Both the position numbers and the translations under genes were made by a program. Of a stretch of DNA of 64,000 bases, positions 36,129 to 45,296 are shown in pieces. The notes under the pieces are model-generated. The model made no database searches. It was not told the DNA's origin and worked only from the letters and a program-made list of their open reading frames with translations. Numbering within the stretch: the stretch's first letter is position 1; the number at the start of each line of letters is the position of its first letter. Origin of the DNA: Bacteroidia bacterium (GTDB lineage: Bacteria; Bacteroidota; Bacteroidia; NS11-12g; UBA9320). The stretch is taken from the NCBI GenBank assembly GCA_028339355.1, contig JAOLBX010000001.1, positions 62,001-126,000 of the forward strand. Reading direction: 5' to 3'.

Positions 36129-38087
36129 TTATTTTACTTGCATTTTCTTAGTAACTCTATGATCTCTTGTACTTAGTGTATAGAAATACATTCCGCTTGT
36201 CAGACCATTAGCATCTAAAGTAATATTATGATTTCCTGCTCCCAGCATACCAAGGCTTCCTTGATTCACAACGTTTCCTAAAACATCAGTAACCGTAAGG
36301 CTAACTTTTGAACCACTTCTCAAATAGATAACTGCTTCAGCAGTACCATTGAATGGATTTGGTTGGTTTTGAGAAACTACAAATACTTCTGCAGATTTTC
36401 CTATTTCATCTACTCCTATCAAATTTTGACCAATTACGTTATTAAGAATATCTGTCACAGGAACGGCAGCATAGTGCATTCTGTTAACATCATTAGGATG
36501 AGTACCTGCAGACGCCGAGTGATTTTGTAGAGCAGTACCTGGTGTAGCGTCCTGTTGCCACATTACGTGCAAGAAGTTGTTGGCCATTTTAGCTGCACAG
36601 GGAAAATTACATTCCTCAGTTCTATCTTGAGTAATATTTTGAGGACCATTCCAAGTCTCTCCACCATCTGTAGAGTATGAGATATGAATATCTCTAAAGT
36701 TTGCATTTAGGAAGTGTAAAGCTCCCTCTACTGGTGCAGAGTAAACAACAAAAAGATTTCCGTCAGCGTCAGAACTAGCACTTGGCATAGTCACCAATGA
36801 TGTAGCTCCTGTTCGAGAAGCAGATAATAAATTATTAGGAATATTTCCGTTTGCATCCAAAGCACTAAACGTTTCAGAATTAATAGTTAACGCTTGATCT
36901 CCTTCCATGTCTATAATAGCTCCTGCTGGTCTATCTTCCGAATCACCTTCTTTCCAATGTCTTAGAGAAGATTGTCCAGGGAAAAAGAAAAATGTACTGT
37001 CTCCAGCATCATCGGTACCACCCAATATTCTGCCTAGTCCCCAAAATGCGTGTACTTTCCCAGAAGCATCTATCATAACATCTACAGAACCATCATTAGT
37101 ACTCATCGTGTCGCCTGACAATATTAGCTCAGCATCTCTTCTTGGTCCTTTAAAAGGCAATTTATCTATGTCGGTATATGTCCAAGTAGATCCATTATCT
37201 GTTGATTTCCACAAAGAAACTGGATCACCCAATCCTCCTAGTAAAATTGCTACGATAGAGTCTCTAACATCAATAGCATAGCTATCGCCACCTCCATTGG
37301 TATACAGAGAGCTATCATACCCAGGGAGCATCATATGCTCAACTTCCGAAGAGTTAGTAGCAACATCCCATCTACTGTATGTTGTAGGACTAGCTACTCC
37401 GTTACGAGTAACTACTGGAACATTACTCGCAGTACTTGCCCAATAATTTGATATGGTATGTATTTTACCATTGGAAGCAGCACTTCTATTCCAAATAGGC
37501 ACTCTGTTTACGTTAAGTTCTGTCTTGTCATCCAAAATAGCACTACCAGTAGAAAACGAAGTAGAACCTTTTGAAGTGTTTTTTGACATCAAAAACCCAC
37601 CTGTACTAGACTCATGAGCTATGATCGTCTCGCTTCCATCTTCCATTAGCATAATAGAAGGCCATCCTGAACGTCCTGTACTTTCTATTTTGTTATCTCT
37701 ACCTGTCATCCAATTAGTTCCGTCACTGTAGTTATAACCACTACCTCTATTAGGATATCCTGTACCTGCGTCTGGACTTGCAGTCCATACTGCACTTACG
37801 GTACCATCTGAATGAAGTACTATCCTACGACCGGGACTAGAGTTAGTCTGCAAATCGTAATATGTTCTTCCTAACTCTACGTAAGTATAGTTTTTAGCTT
37901 TTTTGTTTTTAATATCTACATCACTAGATCCTGGAGCTATCTCAGACACAGATTGTAGGTCTATCGCTACAACATTTTTGTGATCAACTTTAACTTTATC
38001 AGCATTTTGCACTTTCAGCTCTTTAACTGTTTGTGCGAAAAGCATAAATGGTGAAACTAATAAAAAAGTAAGTATTGTTTTTTTCAT
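36129..38087 (-). CDS. Secreted sialidase/BNR-fold protein with T9SS type A sorting domain
   Basis: The 652-residue protein has a signal peptide (KKTILTFLLVSPFMLFAQT). Its middle part shows Asp-box/BNR-like repeats expected of a sialidase-type beta-propeller: WKSTDNGSTWTYTD and ISYSTDGGETWNGPQ, with other Trp/Gly-rich blades (GRSGWPSIML, ASSDADGNLFVVY). The last 80 residues are a type A sorting domain (NQPNPFNGTAEAVIYL to LTSGMYFYTLSTRDHRVTKK). No sialidase catalytic Arg triad can be assigned with confidence, so enzymatic activity is uncertain and a binding or structural role is possible. It should be a client of PorU/PorV. Confidence 0.8.
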   Translation of the reverse strand: MKKTILTFLLVSPFMLFAQTVKELKVQNADKVKVDHKNVVAIDLQSVSEIAPGSSDVDIKNKKAKNYTYVELGRTYYDLQTNSSPGRRIVLHSDGTVSAVWTASPDAGTGYPNRGSGYNYSDGTNWMTGRDNKIESTGRSGWPSIMLMEDGSETIIAHESSTGGFLMSKNTSKGSTSFSTGSAILDDKTELNVNRVPIWNRSAASNGKIHTISNYWASTASNVPVVTRNGVASPTTYSRWDVATNSSEVEHMMLPGYDSSLYTNGGGDSYAIDVRDSIVAILLGGLGDPVSLWKSTDNGSTWTYTDIDKLPFKGPRRDAELILSGDTMSTNDGSVDVMIDASGKVHAFWGLGRILGGTDDAGDSTFFFFPGQSSLRHWKEGDSEDRPAGAIIDMEGDQALTINSETFSALDANGNIPNNLLSASRTGATSLVTMPSASSDADGNLFVVYSAPVEGALHFLNANFRDIHISYSTDGGETWNGPQNITQDRTEECNFPCAAKMANNFLHVMWQQDATPGTALQNHSASAGTHPNDVNRMHYAAVPVTDILNNVIGQNLIGVDEIGKSAEVFVVSQNQPNPFNGTAEAVIYLRSGSKVSLTVTDVLGNVVNQGSLGMLGAGNHNITLDANGLTSGMYFYTLSTRDHRVTKKMQVK

Positions 38088-38150
38088 TTGTGAATTCGTT
38101 TGTGGGCGGCAAATTAAAGAATTATTGCATAAAGGTTGTGTAAAAGTTAT

Positions 38151-39176
38151 CTAAAGGCTCAATATTTTTAAAATTGTTTCTTGAAAAAGTGATACTTGAT
38201 CTCCCGTATTTTCTTTAATTCCTTTAAATTTAAGGTCACAATCGTTTATACACTCGATCACCTTAACTATTTTTTTACCACCGTAATTGGTGGCTGCTTG
38301 CCTATATTCTCCTATCGCAAAAAAAGGAATTCCTAATGCACTCATTATTTCTTTATCTGTACTACGGCTCATACTTTGCATGATTGCTACTTTTCTGAAA
38401 TAACTAAACAAGGCTCCATTCAGCAGAACCAATGGATGGTTATTCATATTGGCCATAAAATAATTTAAGATTTCTATGGTTTTAGCCTTTTGTTTTTGAG
38501 CTAGAGCTTTTTGCAAAGCAAAAATATTGTACTCCTTATTGATGCCGACATATCTCTCTATGTGCTCTTCACGGATTTTACTCCCCTTTTCTAAGTTATT
38601 AAATACCTTTTCCAGCTCCTTTATAATCACCGAAAACTTCGAACCACTGTTTTCTACAAGTAGATGAAGAGGCTTTGGCTCTATATCATACCCTTGTTCT
38701 TGAACAAAGTCACTAACTACAGGCAATATCTCTTTGTCTGAAACAGGTGAAGCGTTAAACACACTACTAAGCTTTTTAAAAGCCATTCCCGTTTTTCGAT
38801 TCATAGGCATGTTTTTGCCTGGATGATACCATACCAGGACCGTGCTTTCTAGTGGATTCTCTATGTAAGGTATAATTTGCTCAGGGGTTCTGCAGTACTG
38901 TGCTTCCTTGAAAACCACAAGCTGTTTGTCTGCCATCATAGGAAACCTGCGTGCTACATTGAGTATATCAGACACATTTGTCTCCTTACCGTAAAACGTA
39001 TGTTGATTGAAGCTACGGGTACTCTCATCGAGGACCACTTCTTCTATTTTGGCTAGCAACTCCTCCAAAAAGTGATATTCTTCACCATGCAATAAATAGA
39101 CTGGTGCTACATTTTTTTGCTCCAGCTGCTGCATCATAGCATTGAAATCACTGTACGAACTACTACCTTTGGCCAT
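38151..39176 (-). CDS. holA: DNA polymerase III delta subunit
   Basis: The 341-residue protein has the HolA N-terminal nucleotide-binding-fold segment (VAPVYLLHGEEYHFLEELLA), FNQHTFYGKET, the RRFPMMADKQLVVFKEA block and the C-terminal collar domain (NHPLVLLNGALFSYFRK, YGGKKIVKVIECINDCDLKF). It opens the beta clamp as part of the clamp loader. Its ATG is only 14 bases from the start of the divergent HsdR_N-like gene, so their promoters must overlap. Confidence 0.92.
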   Translation of the reverse strand: MAKGSSSYSDFNAMMQQLEQKNVAPVYLLHGEEYHFLEELLAKIEEVVLDESTRSFNQHTFYGKETNVSDILNVARRFPMMADKQLVVFKEAQYCRTPEQIIPYIENPLESTVLVWYHPGKNMPMNRKTGMAFKKLSSVFNASPVSDKEILPVVSDFVQEQGYDIEPKPLHLLVENSGSKFSVIIKELEKVFNNLEKGSKIREEHIERYVGINKEYNIFALQKALAQKQKAKTIEILNYFMANMNNHPLVLLNGALFSYFRKVAIMQSMSRSTDKEIMSALGIPFFAIGEYRQAATNYGGKKIVKVIECINDCDLKFKGIKENTGDQVSLFQETILKILSL

Positions 39177-39190
39177 TCTTATCTTAAGAC

Positions 39191-39628
39191 GTGCAATTAA
39201 ACTTCGATAAATTTAACTTTCAAGTAAAAACTGAAAATAATACCAACTACATCTTCGATTGCATTCGTAAAAAGTACGTTAAACTTACACCAGAAGAGTG
39301 GGTACGACAACATTGTATTCACCAACTTCTGCAAAACGGGTTTCCTGAAGGCAGACTAAGCGTAGAACGAAATTTTCCAAAGTCAAAAAAAAGGTATGAC
39401 TTGGCTTACCTCAATAAAGAAGGTGTTCCTTCATTATTAGTAGAGTGTAAAGCACCAAAAGTGACGATAGACGAAACGACGCTCAATCAAGTAAGTGGCT
39501 ATGTTTATCTTCAGAACGTAAAATATGTATTGCTTACCAATGGGCTTACTCATTTCTTAATTACTAGGAATGATGACAAATTAGAGATTGTTCAAGATTT
39601 CCCAATATTTTCCAAAATAAGCAACTAA
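39191..39628 (+). CDS. Lone HsdR N-terminal-like (PD-(D/E)XK) nuclease-domain protein
   Basis: The 145-residue protein matches the N-terminal domain of type I restriction HsdR (HSDR_N_2). The nuclease-fold residues are Asp70 in KKRYDLAYLN and the Glu85-x-Lys87 pair in LLVECKAPK. No helicase, methylase or specificity gene is nearby, so it is not a restriction system. Standalone forms next to holA are recurrent in Bacteroidota and of unknown role. The first start is a GTG (39191); no early in-frame ATG exists. A role in DNA repair or replication is suggested only by its neighbour. Confidence 0.8.
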   Translation: MQLNFDKFNFQVKTENNTNYIFDCIRKKYVKLTPEEWVRQHCIHQLLQNGFPEGRLSVERNFPKSKKRYDLAYLNKEGVPSLLVECKAPKVTIDETTLNQVSGYVYLQNVKYVLLTNGLTHFLITRNDDKLEIVQDFPIFSKISN

Positions 39629-39664
39629 ATATTACGATTTTTGCAAAAATTTTAAATTAGTAAA

Positions 39665-40990
39665 ATGTCAATATTAATAATTGTAGTTTTCGTACTCGGC
39701 TATGCAGCAATAGCATTTGAGCATCCACTCAAGATAGATAAGGCAGCTAGTGCACTTATCGCAGGAATGCTTTGTTGGGCGATTTACGTGTTTTCTCTAA
39801 ACGGTAGCGGCCACGATATCATGCACACCATAGAGCATGGAGCAAGTGGTAACGGAGGGCTATACCATCACATGTTTGATATTGCAAATATTCTTTTCTT
39901 CCTCATGGGAGCGATGACCATAGTAGAACTTGTAGATGCACACGAAGGTTTTGCAGTAATAACAGATAGAATAAAAACTACAGACAAAACCAAACTGCTT
40001 TGGATTATATGTATTCTTACATTCTTCTTCTCAGCTGCACTAGATAACCTTACTACTACTATCGTCATGATTTCTTTGCTCAGAAAACTTGTAAAAGATC
40101 AGAAGACCCGATGGATGTTTGTAGGTATGGTTGTAATCGCTGCCAATGCCGGTGGTGCATGGTCACCTATAGGTGACGTGACGACCACTATGCTTTGGAT
40201 TAAAGGGCAACTGCCTAATGTACCTAGCTTAATCATTGACCTTATTGCTCCAAGTATGGTTTCACTATTGGTTCCATTGGGTATATTAAGTTTCACGTTT
40301 AAAGGAAACGTAGAAAGACCTATGGCTACTGAAACAGTAGGTCATTACCTTAACCCGACTACTTCTGGTGAAAGATCGATAGTATTTATACTAGGTTTAC
40401 TTGGACTAATCTTTGTCCCAATCTTTAAGACGGTAACGCACTTACCTCCTTTTATGGGGATGATGCTTAGTTTAGGGGTTATATGGACAGTTACAGAATT
40501 AATGCATAAAGGCAAAAGCAAAGAAGATAAAGCTCCGCTATCTGTGATTAGTGTTTTGCAAAAGATAGATGTTGCTAGTGTTCTATTCTTCTTGGGTATA
40601 TTATTGGCTGTAGCTGCTTTACAGGAGTTTGGACATCTAGATACTGTAGCCGCCAGTTTAGACAAAACATTTGATGGTAACATATTTTCTATGAACATAG
40701 TCATCGGTTTATTATCATCTATCGTAGATAATGTTCCTTTAGTAGCTGCTGCACAAGGGATGTTCGACATCGCCCCTTCAGGAAATTTTGCAGCTAACGG
40801 AAATTTTTGGAAATTTTTGGCATACTGTGCTGGTACTGGTGGTAGTGCATTAATCGTAGGTTCAGCAGCAGGAGTTGCAGCAATGGGTCTTGAAAAAATC
40901 GACTTCATGTGGTACCTTAAGAAGGTAAGTTGGTTAGCAGTAATTGGATACTTTGCAGGTGCTATAACTTATTACTTTATGTTTTTATGA
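39665..40990 (+). CDS. nhaD: Na+/H+ antiporter, NhaD family
   Basis: The 441-residue membrane protein has about 11-13 helices. NhaD-family features include FFSAALDNLTTTIVMISLLRK, NAGGAWSPIGDVTTTMLWI (the first re-entrant substrate region) and SSIVDNVPLVAAAQGM with AGTGGSALIVGSAAGVAAM in the second half. It exchanges Na+ or Li+ for protons across the inner membrane, consistent with a marine or salt-exposed lifestyle. It starts at the ATG at 39665, and its stop overlaps the following glycosyltransferase start (ATGA). Confidence 0.93.
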   Translation: MSILIIVVFVLGYAAIAFEHPLKIDKAASALIAGMLCWAIYVFSLNGSGHDIMHTIEHGASGNGGLYHHMFDIANILFFLMGAMTIVELVDAHEGFAVITDRIKTTDKTKLLWIICILTFFFSAALDNLTTTIVMISLLRKLVKDQKTRWMFVGMVVIAANAGGAWSPIGDVTTTMLWIKGQLPNVPSLIIDLIAPSMVSLLVPLGILSFTFKGNVERPMATETVGHYLNPTTSGERSIVFILGLLGLIFVPIFKTVTHLPPFMGMMLSLGVIWTVTELMHKGKSKEDKAPLSVISVLQKIDVASVLFFLGILLAVAALQEFGHLDTVAASLDKTFDGNIFSMNIVIGLLSSIVDNVPLVAAAQGMFDIAPSGNFAANGNFWKFLAYCAGTGGSALIVGSAAGVAAMGLEKIDFMWYLKKVSWLAVIGYFAGAITYYFMFL

Positions 40991-41736
40991 TAGACGGTAA
41001 AAAAGTAGTTGTAGTGTTTCCTGCGTATAACGCAGCTAAAACTCTAGAGAAAACCTACAATGAATTACCTTTTGATATCGTAGACGAAACCATACTGGTA
41101 GATGACGCCAGTAAGGATGATACGGCAGACCTTGCCCATAGAATTGGAATAAACCATGTAATAATTCACGATCATAATCGAGGCTATGGTGGCAATCAAA
41201 AAAGCTGCTACAATAAAGCTATAGAAATAGGTGCTGATATCATAATAATGGTTCACCCTGACTACCAATACACACCGCTACTGGTTAAAAGTATGTGTAG
41301 CATTATAGCCAATGGAGTATATCCATCGGTATACGCTTCTCGCATATTGGGAAAAGGTGCTCTAAAAGGAGGTATGCCTTGGTACAAGTATGTAGCCAAC
41401 AGAATACTTACGCTAACTCAGAATATATTAATAAACCAAAAGTTAAGTGAATACCATACTGGTTATAGAGCGTTTGACACTAAAATTTTTGACAAGATTG
41501 ACATAGAGCTAAACAGTGATGACTTCGTGTTTGACAACCAAATGACCGCTCAAGTATTTTATGCTGGGTTTGAGATAGGTGAAGTAACATGCCCTACTAA
41601 GTATTTTGATGACGCTAGTTCTATTAACTTCAAACGTAGCTCAATCTATGGATTGGGTGTACTTCTGGTTTCTGTTCAGTACAGATTAGCCAAATGGGGT
41701 TTTGGAGATTTTAAAATCTTCAAACTAAAAGGATAA
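40987..41736 (+). CDS. Glycosyltransferase family 2 (dolichyl-phosphate-mannose synthase-like)
   Basis: The 249-residue GT-A enzyme starts from the ATG at 40987, which overlaps the nhaD stop. Motifs are VVVVFPAYNAAKTLEKTYNE, LVDDASKDDT (nucleotide-binding Asp), NRGYGGNQKSCYNKAIE, MVHPDYQY in place of DxD, and HTGYRAFD. It has no C-terminal membrane segments. Such enzymes transfer a sugar from a nucleotide sugar to a polyprenyl phosphate or glycan precursor. Coupling to nhaD is probably incidental. The upstream codons in this frame lie inside nhaD and are not used. Confidence 0.88.
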   Translation: MIDGKKVVVVFPAYNAAKTLEKTYNELPFDIVDETILVDDASKDDTADLAHRIGINHVIIHDHNRGYGGNQKSCYNKAIEIGADIIIMVHPDYQYTPLLVKSMCSIIANGVYPSVYASRILGKGALKGGMPWYKYVANRILTLTQNILINQKLSEYHTGYRAFDTKIFDKIDIELNSDDFVFDNQMTAQVFYAGFEIGEVTCPTKYFDDASSINFKRSSIYGLGVLLVSVQYRLAKWGFGDFKIFKLKG

Positions 41737-41745
41737 ACTAAGAAC

Positions 41746-42747
41746 TTAGTTGCAGTACTTGATAAGGTACTCTGCACCTACTCCTTCAGATTTTTTCCAA
41801 TAATCGCAGGCATCCATCTTATTGTCTAGTTTATATTCTGCTATTCCTAAATTAAAATATGCCAAGCGTATGTCATCGTGTCTAAAGTAAATAGCTTTTT
41901 TAAAATCAACTCTAGCTTTTTCATATTCTTGTAGCTGTATATAGAAGAAACCTCTGTCAAAATAATAAACAGGATTATCAGATTTTGTCTCGATTGCTTT
42001 AGAATAATCATTGGCTGCCAAGCTAAATTCCCCTTGTCTCGAATAGCATTCTCCACGCAATACATAGGCTTCGTCATCTTTATCATCAGAGAGTAAATAA
42101 ATATTCAAATCTTGAATGGCTTTATTATTCATACCAAACTGATAAAAATACTTTCCCCTCAAAAAATACGCCTCCATAAATGTAGGCATCATACCTATAG
42201 CTTTATCCAAGTCTTCAATACACCCGACAGAGTCTTTATTCAGATATTTAACTCTTCCTCTTTGCAAATACTCACTTGGTGTGTTAGCATCCAATGTTAC
42301 TATTTTTTCCATATCAGCAAATGCTTTCTGGTGTTCAGAAAACTTCACCAATATTTCTAATCGCGAAAAATAACCATTGATATCTTTAGGATTGAGCAAG
42401 ATGTACATATTAAGATCATTGAGGGCTCTCTGAGGCTCATCCATAGCCATATGTACAAAAGCTCTGTTGTAGAAAGCATCGGCTACTCCCGGGTCCAGAG
42501 TTATGCAATTATTCAAATCTTCTAGAGCCAAGCTAAACTGCTGAAGCTGAGCATATACACTGCCTCTTCCCCAATAGGATTCAGCAAGACTTGCATCTAA
42601 GTCGATGGAAGCTGTAAAATCTTTGATCGCACCTAAGGTGTTTCCTTCTTCAAACTTATCGATACCCGAATTATACCAACCTAATGCATCTTGAGCCTGT
42701 ACTGCAAATGCACTTATTATAAAAAATATACTAAAAACGAATTTCAT
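41746..42747 (-). CDS. Secreted or periplasmic tetratricopeptide repeat protein
   Basis: The 333-residue protein starts at MKFVFSIFFIISAFAVQAQD, a clear signal peptide; upstream codons in the same frame only dilute it, so the ATG at 42747 is chosen. Nearly all the remainder is about nine TPR units, for example SYWGRGSVYAQLQQFSLALE, DAFYNRAFVHMAMDEPQRAL and AYVLRGECYSRQGEFSLAAN. No catalytic domain is visible. It is probably a protein-interaction scaffold in the periplasm or at the outer membrane. It ends convergently, 10 bases from the glycosyltransferase. Confidence 0.85.
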   Translation of the reverse strand: MKFVFSIFFIISAFAVQAQDALGWYNSGIDKFEEGNTLGAIKDFTASIDLDASLAESYWGRGSVYAQLQQFSLALEDLNNCITLDPGVADAFYNRAFVHMAMDEPQRALNDLNMYILLNPKDINGYFSRLEILVKFSEHQKAFADMEKIVTLDANTPSEYLQRGRVKYLNKDSVGCIEDLDKAIGMMPTFMEAYFLRGKYFYQFGMNNKAIQDLNIYLLSDDKDDEAYVLRGECYSRQGEFSLAANDYSKAIETKSDNPVYYFDRGFFYIQLQEYEKARVDFKKAIYFRHDDIRLAYFNLGIAEYKLDNKMDACDYWKKSEGVGAEYLIKYCN

Positions 42748-42828
42748 TTTATACAATTGCAAGTATATAGATACAGTAAACAATGATTGTGCCTTTGTTT
42801 CCACATCACTGTCAAAACACCTACATAA

Positions 42829-43590
42829 ATGAACATTTTAAATAAAAAGGAAAACAAATTATTCTTAATCCTAAGCGGATTTTTCATAGCAAATGCCTTA
42901 ATAGCAGAGTTCATCGGAATTAAAATATTTTCACTAGAAAACACCTTAGGGATAGATTCGCTCAGGTATAAATTGTTTGGTGAAGAAATGAGTTTCAACC
43001 TAACTGCCGGTGTAGTGCTATGGCCTGTAGTGTTTGTAATGACCGATATTATCAATGAATACTACGGAACAAAAGGAGTTAGATTCCTATCCTATCTTAC
43101 TGTGGGTCTTATCAGCTTTGCATTTGTAGCTGTATATGCTTCTATACATCTAGCTCCGGCTCAATGGTGGGTGGGTAGTGCCTCTGATAGTGGAGTTCCA
43201 AATTTTCAGATGGCATTCGCCAAAATATTTGGGCAAGGACTATGGATCATCCTAGGCTCGTTAGTAGCTTTCTTAATAGGACAAATAGTAGATGTAGCTG
43301 TTTTTCAAAGACTAAAAAAGATAACTGGAGATAAAAAAGTATGGCTACGTGCTACAGGAAGCACATTGGTGAGTCAATTCATAGACAGTTTTGTTGTATT
43401 AATTATCGCTTTTAAACTTGGGGCTGATTGGAGTTGGTCTCTTGTGCTTGCCGTCGGTTTCAATAATTATTTCTACAAATTTTTTGTGGCTGTGGTGCTC
43501 ACACCAGTTATCTATCTTGCTCACCACTTTATTGATATGTATTTAGGTCCAGAACTTTCTGACAAAATGAAAACTCAGGCTGGAGAATAA
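42829..43590 (+). CDS. Queuosine precursor transporter, YhhQ family
   Basis: The 253-residue polytopic membrane protein (about six to seven helices) has the family blocks VVFVMTDIINEYYGTKGVR, MAFAKIFGQGLWIILGSLVAF and GSTLVSQFIDSFVVLIIAF. YhhQ-type carriers import preQ0/preQ1 or queuine-type precursors for queuosine tRNA modification. QueA, which acts on preQ1-modified tRNA, is encoded 14 kb away on the other strand and fits this. No preQ1 riboswitch is recognised in the short leader. Confidence 0.88.
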   Translation: MNILNKKENKLFLILSGFFIANALIAEFIGIKIFSLENTLGIDSLRYKLFGEEMSFNLTAGVVLWPVVFVMTDIINEYYGTKGVRFLSYLTVGLISFAFVAVYASIHLAPAQWWVGSASDSGVPNFQMAFAKIFGQGLWIILGSLVAFLIGQIVDVAVFQRLKKITGDKKVWLRATGSTLVSQFIDSFVVLIIAFKLGADWSWSLVLAVGFNNYFYKFFVAVVLTPVIYLAHHFIDMYLGPELSDKMKTQAGE

Positions 43591-43664
43591 TTTAAAAAGT
43601 TTGAAAGCAGTTTCTTCCTGATATATTATAGTACAACGGCACAAAATATAACCCGCTAACGTTT

Positions 43665-44426
43665 TTAGAACCTATTTGTTATTCCTTTATTGTTGTACCT
43701 TGTCGCAACAACCTCAACAGGACTATATTCTGCGTGTACTTGTTCTACTTTGGGGTACCTAAATCTAAAAAACAATCCTCCAATCACTCCAAACGCAAAA
43801 CCACCTATGTGAGCAAACCAAGCTATTCCCTGGCTATCTCCACCCAAGCTACCCATTCCACTTATTACTTGCTGTACTATCCAAAAACCTAAAAATAGAA
43901 AAGCTGGAACAGCGAATATTTTGATAAAAAAGAGCACTTTCACCTTCGATTTCGGGAACATTACCAGATATGCTCCCAGACACGCTGCTATAGCACCACT
44001 GGCTCCTAGGCTAGGCATAACACTCATACTATCCGTTGCGATATGACTAAGACTGGCAGCTAAACCGCCTAACAAGTAAAAGATAACAAATCTGCGACTA
44101 CCTACAGTACTTTCTATGTTATCGGCAAAAACCCACAGAAACACCATATTACCAATGAGATGCATCCAGCTCCCGTGCATTAAAATACTGCATAGCAGTG
44201 TTAGGTATATAGGTGTAGGGCCAGGAAAATGTGGTATTTGCCCCTGCTGTGTGATGAGGTCTGTTCCCGTAGTAATCTCATACGGCACTGCACTATTTGC
44301 ATAGGTAAAAGCCTCATTACCTAACTGTAGTAGTACAAATACCAGTATATTAATTGCTATGAAAGAATAGCTAAATATGGGCTTACTGCCTCCTTTTACT
44401 TGGTCGTCGCCTATCGGAAATATCAT
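43665..44426 (-). CDS. Rhomboid-family intramembrane serine protease
   Basis: The 253-residue membrane protein has six helices. The HGSWMHLIGNMVFLWVF loop and helix, the nucleophile Ser143 in GASGAIAA and the catalytic His206 in AHIGGFAFG are all present, so the protease should be active. Rhomboids cleave membrane-spanning substrates within the bilayer; bacterial substrates are mostly unknown. The start ATG gives MIFPIGDDQ, a common opening of Bacteroidota rhomboids. No operon partners are close. Confidence 0.93.
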   Translation of the reverse strand: MIFPIGDDQVKGGSKPIFSYSFIAINILVFVLLQLGNEAFTYANSAVPYEITTGTDLITQQGQIPHFPGPTPIYLTLLCSILMHGSWMHLIGNMVFLWVFADNIESTVGSRRFVIFYLLGGLAASLSHIATDSMSVMPSLGASGAIAACLGAYLVMFPKSKVKVLFFIKIFAVPAFLFLGFWIVQQVISGMGSLGGDSQGIAWFAHIGGFAFGVIGGLFFRFRYPKVEQVHAEYSPVEVVATRYNNKGITNRF

Positions 44427-44618
44427 ATATTTTTTAGTTGATAGTGAGTAGATATTAGTGAATAGTTAAAAAGAGTACCAATATACATCAAGAGTTGAGG
44501 AGTCTTTGCTTCTTTCTTGTGCTATGAGGTTTATTTTTTCAATCTGCAATATCTGCTCTAATTGTAACAAGGGATTGCCCTCAAAAGAATAATTACTAAT
44601 ATAGGTTTTTGCAAATAG

Positions 44619-45269
44619 CTAATTAGAGAAACAGTATTCCACAATATTCGCTCCCATTTGAAGGGCTTTTGTGCGTTTTTCTTCGCTATCATTATATATC
44701 CCTGCATCTTCCCATCCATTACCAAGGTCGCACTCATAGTCAAAGTAGCACACTAGTCTTCCTTTATACAAGAGTCCAAAACCTTGTGCTGGCATCCCGT
44801 CATGCTCATGAATCTTTGGCAATCCTTTTGGAAATTTATACTTCTGATTGTAAATCTCATGATTGAATGGTAATTCCACAAAATCAAGCTCGGGAAACAC
44901 CTTTTTCATCTCAGGACGTACGTACTTATCTAAACCATAGTTATCATCTATGTGCAGAAAACCTCCTGCCATCAAGTACTTCCTAATGTTTTGAGCATCC
45001 TTGGCACTAAAAAGTACATTGCCATGCCCTGTCATATAAACATAGGGGTAATTAAATATTTCCGCACTACCAGCCTCTACCACTTCATCCTGAGGATTAA
45101 TATTAGTTTTCAAATTTTGATTGCAAAACTTGGCTAAATTCGGCAATGCCGTTCTATTACCATACCAATCTCCACCACCATTATATTTAAGCTTTGCTAT
45201 TTTTATAGAGTAGTCTGCTTTGAAGCTTGCTGCTACCAGCAGAAAAGTAATTAGAAAGATATTTTTCAT
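44619..45269 (-). CDS. DUF4159-domain secreted protein
   Basis: The 216-residue protein has a short signal peptide (MKNIFLITFLLVAASFKA). The DUF4159 features are AKLKYNGGGDWYGNRTALPN at the start, YPYVYMTGHGNVLFS, RKYLMAGGFLHIDDN and DGMPAQGFGLLYKGRLVCYF. The fold resembles a glutamine-amidotransferase-like Rossmann domain, but no catalytic residues are assigned and the function is unknown. It follows rsmE by 27 bases on the same strand and is probably cotranscribed. The gap after it (44427-44618) contains nothing recognisable. Confidence 0.85.
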   Translation of the reverse strand: MKNIFLITFLLVAASFKADYSIKIAKLKYNGGGDWYGNRTALPNLAKFCNQNLKTNINPQDEVVEAGSAEIFNYPYVYMTGHGNVLFSAKDAQNIRKYLMAGGFLHIDDNYGLDKYVRPEMKKVFPELDFVELPFNHEIYNQKYKFPKGLPKIHEHDGMPAQGFGLLYKGRLVCYFDYECDLGNGWEDAGIYNDSEEKRTKALQMGANIVEYCFSN

Positions 45270-45296
45270 TTATTGAATAACGAAATTAGTAGAAAT

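Noticed and set aside
39191-39628. A type I restriction system
   Set aside because: Only the HsdR N-terminal domain is present; no helicase, methylase or specificity subunit is encoded nearby.
41736-41751. Palindrome AACTAAG-AA-CTTAGTT between the convergent glycosyltransferase and TPR genes as a terminator
   Set aside because: The loop would be only two bases and neither side has a T-run; it overlaps both stop codons and may be chance.
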